DNA of 64,000 bases, taken from Sphingomonas gei (GTDB taxonomy: Bacteria; Pseudomonadota; Alphaproteobacteria; Sphingomonadales; Sphingomonadaceae). The number at the start of each line of letters is the position of its first letter. Position 1 is the stretch's first letter. The position numbers were made by a program, and so were the translations under genes. Location: assembly GCF_004792685.1 (NCBI RefSeq), contig NZ_SRXT01000007.1, positions 62,001 to 126,000 of the forward strand, written 5' to 3'. Below are positions 60,209 through 64,000 of this stretch, piece by piece. The notes beneath the pieces are model-generated. The model searched no databases and was not told the origin of the DNA. It saw nothing but the letters and a program-made list of their open reading frames with translations.

Positions 60209-61401
60209 ACTGGCTGCTGCTTGCCGGCGCGCTGTCGGCGCTGAGTGCGATTCCGGCGGCTGCGCAGAAAGCCGCCGTGCCACCGCCTTATGCAGGCGTC
60301 TATCAGCCCCAGGGCGTCGACGAGATCGGCTGGTGGCGCCAGGACGACGAGGATGAGCGCACGCTGGCCGCATCGCCGCTCGTCATCCGCGACGAGAAAT
60401 TGACTGGCTATATCCGGAACGTACTCTGCGCGACCGTGGGAACGGGCCGCTGCGCCTCTGCCCGCGTCTATGTGATCCGCGAGCCGGTGTTCAACGCGAG
60501 CATGTCGCCCAACGGTACCCTGCGCGTGTTCAGCGGGTTGCTGCTACGCATGCGCAACGAGGCGGAACTGGGCGCGGTGCTCGGGCACGAGTTCGGCCAT
60601 TTCGAGCGGCGGCATTCGCTCAATCTGTTCAGGACCCAACGCAGCGGGACCGACTTGCTCGCCTGGTCCGGCCTGCTCGCCAGCATGGCGCCGAGCTATA
60701 ACGTGATACGAGTCTATCGCGACCTGCAATGGTCGGTTTACGGGCATCTGTTCCGCTACGGTCGCGACCAGGAGCGCGAGGCGGACGCGCTCGGCGTCGG
60801 CTATCTCAACCAGAGCAGCCTGCCGCCCCAGGCGGCCGCGGCGATGTGGCAAAACCTCATGGCCGAACTCGAAGCGTCGGCCAAGGCGCGCGGGCTGCGC
60901 AAGCCCAACTTCAAGACCGTGGCGTTCACTGCGTCCCACCCGCCGGAGGGCGAACGCGCGGCGACGCTCGCGGGGCTGGCGCTGCCCGACGGCAGCGGCC
61001 GCGACAACCGCGCGGCACAGTATCGCGCGGCGCTCGCGCCCTGGCTTCCGCTGCTGCTGGAGGACCAGATCAAGCTCAACGATTTCGGCGGCAGCGACTA
61101 TCTGATCCAGAACCTCGCCGCCGACGGCTGGACCGCCGATCTGTGGTTTGCGCGGGCCGAGCTGTACCGCACGCGGGGAAACCAGCGCGATTTTGCCAAT
61201 GCGATCCAGTTCTATGGCAACGCGATCAGCCTGAGCGGCGCGCTCCCCGCCGCCTATCGCGGGCTCGGACTCGCGCTCACCAAAACCGGAAGGCTGATCG
61301 AAGGGCAGGCGGCGCTGCAGAAATATCTGCAACTGAGCCCCGACGCTTCGGATGCGAAAATGATCAGCATGATGGTGCCGGGGGCAATGCGCAATGAATA
61401 G
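60205..61401 (+). CDS. M48-family zinc metalloprotease with TPR tail
   Basis: The 398-residue product has a signal peptide (LLLAGALSALSAIPAAAQ) and a catalytic domain with GHEFGHFERRHS (HExxH) and downstream QEREADALGV, the third zinc ligand of the M48 family. Residues about 300-390 carry a TPR-like tail (AGRAELYRTRGNQRDFANAI and GLALTKTGRLIEGQAALQKY). It resembles periplasmic BepA/LoiP-type proteases that act on outer-membrane proteins; the target is not known. It overlaps the genes on both sides (4 and 8 bp). Confidence 0.92.
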   Translation: MNWLLLAGALSALSAIPAAAQKAAVPPPYAGVYQPQGVDEIGWWRQDDEDERTLAASPLVIRDEKLTGYIRNVLCATVGTGRCASARVYVIREPVFNASMSPNGTLRVFSGLLLRMRNEAELGAVLGHEFGHFERRHSLNLFRTQRSGTDLLAWSGLLASMAPSYNVIRVYRDLQWSVYGHLFRYGRDQEREADALGVGYLNQSSLPPQAAAAMWQNLMAELEASAKARGLRKPNFKTVAFTASHPPEGERAATLAGLALPDGSGRDNRAAQYRAALAPWLPLLLEDQIKLNDFGGSDYLIQNLAADGWTADLWFARAELYRTRGNQRDFANAIQFYGNAISLSGALPAAYRGLGLALTKTGRLIEGQAALQKYLQLSPDASDAKMISMMVPGAMRNE

Positions 61402-61990
61402 AATAAATGCCGGGGTAATGCTGTTGGCTTTGCTGGCGATGGCGTTTCAGGCTCCGTTGGCCCACGCCCACAATCTGCGCAAGAAGGGGGAGACGGTCAC
61501 CGTCGCCGATTCAACGCTCAGCGTGACGCCGGGGCGCGACTGGAACCGGCTCAGTGGCAAAGCCGGCAAGAATGTCGAGACCTGGACGCTGGACGGCGGG
61601 CAGCTCAACGATCTCACCTTTTTCGGCGGGATCGTCCCCGGCAAGCCGCTGGTGAAGGAGCGACACAAGAAGAAGGCGCCCTTGCCGAAGTTCCGCAAGG
61701 TCACTCTGCTCGTCGAGCTGCCCGAACTGCTGGAGGGCACCTATCGGACGTACAAGAATATCGGCACCTTCCGGCTAATCTCGACCAACCCGATCAAATT
61801 TCTCGGTCAGGACGGAGTGACCTTCACCTACGAATATACCGACCAGGATCAGATTACCCGCAAGGGCGAGGCGACCGCTGCGATCGTCGCCGGCAAGCTC
61901 TACATGGTCAGCTTCGATGCGCCGCGGTTGCATTATTTCGAACGGACCATCGCCGATGTCCGGGCGCTTGTGGCCACGGCGACGTTATAG
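61394..61990 (+). CDS. Exported protein of unknown function, third gene of the operon
   Basis: The 198-residue product starts MNRINAGVMLLALLAMAFQA with a signal peptide ending AHAHN. The mature part is beta-rich (LSVTPGRDWNRLSGKAGKN, TWTLDGGQLNDLTFFGGIV; FTYEYTDQDQIT). No family is recognised. It begins 8 bp inside the metalloprotease gene and may be its partner or substrate. Confidence 0.75.
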   Translation: MNRINAGVMLLALLAMAFQAPLAHAHNLRKKGETVTVADSTLSVTPGRDWNRLSGKAGKNVETWTLDGGQLNDLTFFGGIVPGKPLVKERHKKKAPLPKFRKVTLLVELPELLEGTYRTYKNIGTFRLISTNPIKFLGQDGVTFTYEYTDQDQITRKGEATAAIVAGKLYMVSFDAPRLHYFERTIADVRALVATATL

Positions 61991-62040
61991 CAGCCGCGCG
62001 GCCCTTCCCATGCCGGCCGCATCTGCTATGCGCGCTGGGC

Positions 62041-63597
62041 ATGGAACATCATGCCGATTCAATCCTGATCGTCGATTTCGGGAGTCAGGTGACCCAATTG
62101 ATCGCGCGCCGCGTGCGCGAGGCTGGGGTCTATAGCGAGATCGCCCCCTTCAATTCCGCCGCCGAGGCCTTTGCTCGGATGCAGCCCAAGGGGATCATCC
62201 TGTCGGGCTCGCCCGCCTCGGTGCTCGACGAAGGCAGCCCGCGGGTGCAGCAGGAAATCTTCGATTCGGGGCTGCCGATCCTCGGCATCTGCTACGGCCA
62301 GCAAGTGATGATGGAGCAGCTGGGCGGCACCGTGCAGCTCGGCGATTCGGGCGAGTTCGGGCTGGCCTTTATCGAGATCCAGGACAGCTGCGTGCTGTTC
62401 GACGGGCTGTGGGCCGAGGGCGAAAGTCATCAGGTGTGGATGAGCCATGGCGACAAGGTCACCGAGCTGGCACCCGGCTTCCGCCCCGTGGCGGTCAGCC
62501 CCGGTTCGCCGTTCGCCGTCGTTGCCGACGATGCGCGGCGCTATTACGCCACCCAGTTCCACATGGAAGTGGTCCACACCCCCGATGGGGCGCGGCTGCT
62601 GGCCAATTTCGTGCGGCACGTCTGCGGGCTGCAGGGCCACTGGACGATGGCCGAGTTCCGCGCCGCCAAGATCGCCGAGATCCGCGCGCAGGTCGGCACC
62701 GGCCGCGTGATCTGCGGGCTTTCGGGCGGAGTCGATTCGGCGGTGGCGGCAGTGCTGATCCACGAGGCGATCGGCGAGCAGCTGACGTGCGTGTTCGTCG
62801 ATCACGGGCTGATGCGCGCAAAGGAAGCCGACCAGGTCGTCAGCTTGTTCCGCAATCACTACAATATCCCGCTCGTCCATGTGAACGCCGAGACTTTGTT
62901 CCTGAACGGGCTGGCCGGGCTCACCGACCCCGAGGCCAAGCGCAAGTTCATCGGCAAGACCTTCATCGAAGTGTTCGAGGAGGAAGCGAAGAAGATCGGC
63001 GGCGCCGATTTCCTGGCGCAGGGCACGCTGTACCCGGACGTGATCGAGAGCGTCAGCTTCACCGGCGGGCCGAGCGTGACGATCAAGAGCCACCACAATG
63101 TCGGCGGTCTTCCCGAACGGATGAACATGAAGCTCGTGGAGCCGTTGCGCGAATTGTTCAAGGACGAGGTCCGCGCGTTGGGCCGCGAACTGGGGCTGCC
63201 CGACATCTTCGTGGGGCGGCATCCGTTCCCCGGACCCGGTCTCGCGATTCGTATTCCGGGCGAGGTCACCAAGGAACGCTGCGATATTCTGCGAAAGGCC
63301 GACGCGATCTATCTCGAGGAGATCCGCAACGCCGGGCTGTATGACGCGATCTGGCAGGCATTCGCAGTGCTGCTGCCGGTGCGCACCGTCGGCGTGATGG
63401 GCGACTTCCGCACCTATGACTATGTGCTGGCGCTGCGCGCGGTGACTTCGACCGACGGGATGACCGCCGTCGCATTCCAGTTCCCGGGCGATTTCCTGCC
63501 GCGGGTCGCCACCCGGATCGTCAACGAAGTGCGCGGGATCAATCGGGTCACCTACGACTATACCTCAAAGCCGCCGGGCACGATCGAGTGGGAATGA
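62041..63597 (+). CDS. guaA: GMP synthase (glutamine-hydrolysing)
   Basis: Amidates XMP to GMP. The 518 residues comprise the class I glutaminase (Cys in LGICYGQQVM, His in QFHMEVVHT), the ATP-pyrophosphatase P-loop (GLSGGVDSAVAA) and the C-terminal dimerisation domain. MEHHADSILIVDFGSQVTQL is a normal start. The 50 bp between the previous gene and this one contain no repeat. Confidence 0.98.
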   Translation: MEHHADSILIVDFGSQVTQLIARRVREAGVYSEIAPFNSAAEAFARMQPKGIILSGSPASVLDEGSPRVQQEIFDSGLPILGICYGQQVMMEQLGGTVQLGDSGEFGLAFIEIQDSCVLFDGLWAEGESHQVWMSHGDKVTELAPGFRPVAVSPGSPFAVVADDARRYYATQFHMEVVHTPDGARLLANFVRHVCGLQGHWTMAEFRAAKIAEIRAQVGTGRVICGLSGGVDSAVAAVLIHEAIGEQLTCVFVDHGLMRAKEADQVVSLFRNHYNIPLVHVNAETLFLNGLAGLTDPEAKRKFIGKTFIEVFEEEAKKIGGADFLAQGTLYPDVIESVSFTGGPSVTIKSHHNVGGLPERMNMKLVEPLRELFKDEVRALGRELGLPDIFVGRHPFPGPGLAIRIPGEVTKERCDILRKADAIYLEEIRNAGLYDAIWQAFAVLLPVRTVGVMGDFRTYDYVLALRAVTSTDGMTAVAFQFPGDFLPRVATRIVNEVRGINRVTYDYTSKPPGTIEWE

Positions 63598-63711
63598 ACG
63601 GGAGTGTGGAGTGGCATCAGGTCACTTGAGCGAATTCCAGAAGGACTCGTTTGCTCCCATTGAAGTCGACATCTCCCATTGAAGTCGCCATGAGGTCGGC
63701 GCCGTGACCGG

Positions 63712-64000
63712 TCAGGGCTTCACGAACCGATAGGCGAAGCGATCGGTCCGCCCCTTGATCGACGGATCGAATATCTTGATCGAGTGCGGATCGTTCTTGT
63801 TCGCGAGCGCGGTGCTTTCCGCTTCCAGCACGAAGCCGGCCGCCTCCACCTCCTCGCGAACGGATACGGGCTCAATCCGATGCAGCGACCTAGCATCGCT
63901 CGTGCCCGCCCCGACGATGGCGGCGTGGTCTATGATGACGTAGAACCCCCCGGGCTTGAGCCGCTCGTAGACGGCTCGATTGAACTCGGCCGCCGTCGCG
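63712..64000 (-). CDS. SAM-dependent methyltransferase, C-terminal part (5' end beyond window)
   Basis: Reading leftward from the window edge gives a continuous frame that begins ATAAEFNRAVYERLKPGGFY and ends with a stop at 63712-63714. VYERLKPGGFYVIIDHAAI is motif-like for a class I methyltransferase strand 5 (product after motif III), followed by EEVEAAGFVLEAES and the terminal GRTDRFAYRFVKP. The SAM-binding N-terminal half is outside the window. It is convergent with guaA. Confidence 0.8.
   Translation of the reverse strand, partial: ATAAEFNRAVYERLKPGGFYVIIDHAAIVGAGTSDARSLHRIEPVSVREEVEAAGFVLEAESTALANKNDPHSIKIFDPSIKGRTDRFAYRFVKP

Overview
The window is chromosomal DNA from a high-GC alphaproteobacterium, most likely Sphingomonas or a close relative in the Sphingomonadales. 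This rests on protein style (TonB-dependent receptors, bactofilin, a fbc-type petABC operon), on gene order, and on short intergenic palindromes built on CTCCTGCGAAAGCAGGAG and CCCGGCGAAAGCCGGG. No species name is claimed. No tRNA, rRNA, CRISPR array, integrase or transposase was recognised.

Layout. 1-5.6 kb: hemF (cut by the window edge) and trmL on the minus strand, an unknown gene, then petABC (cytochrome bc1) and apt on the plus strand. 5.6-6.7 kb: a Tyr/Gly/Arg-rich lipoprotein and a MaoC-like protein. 6.9-12.7 kb: a tightly packed signalling block: EAL phosphodiesterase, LysM lipoprotein, transmembrane Ser/Thr kinase with HAMP, TagH-like FHA protein and PP2C phosphatase. It looks like the threonine-phosphorylation arm of a type VI secretion system, but no secretion genes are present. 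12.7-21.1 kb (minus): a beta-helix protein and a valine/isobutyrate catabolic operon (mmsA, RidA, deacetylase, unknown, acyl-CoA dehydrogenase, hydroxyisobutyryl-CoA hydrolase, enoyl-CoA hydratase, mmsB). 21.3-26.2 kb (minus): a vitamin B12 uptake operon (TonB receptor, binding protein, permease, ATPase) behind a clear cobalamin riboswitch. 26.3-29.5 kb: a soluble chemoreceptor, a DUF4142 lipoprotein, a bactofilin and a membrane protein.

29.7-57.1 kb is the ribosomal superlocus: str (rpsL, rpsG, fusA, tuf), S10, spc and alpha operons. Gene order is standard but the array is broken at three joints. After rpmD come a terminator, two small unusual ORFs and repeats. Between adk and rpsM lie two small genes and a two-component system. 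Between rpoA and rplQ lie a TonB receptor, a DUF1772 protein and a repeat. Two degenerate copies of one ~250 bp element sit just upstream of rplO and rplQ, and an inverted pair of ~170 bp elements brackets the str/S10/first spc part.

57.2-64 kb: prolyl oligopeptidase, a three-gene exported operon with an M48 metalloprotease, guaA, and the 3' end of a methyltransferase.

Points most worth following: the orphan kinase/FHA/phosphatase block tied to c-di-GMP and cell-wall genes; the shared element before rplO and rplQ; an RGG-rich N-terminal extension on ribosomal protein S5; and Arg at S12 position 88, where the streptomycin-sensitive type has Lys.
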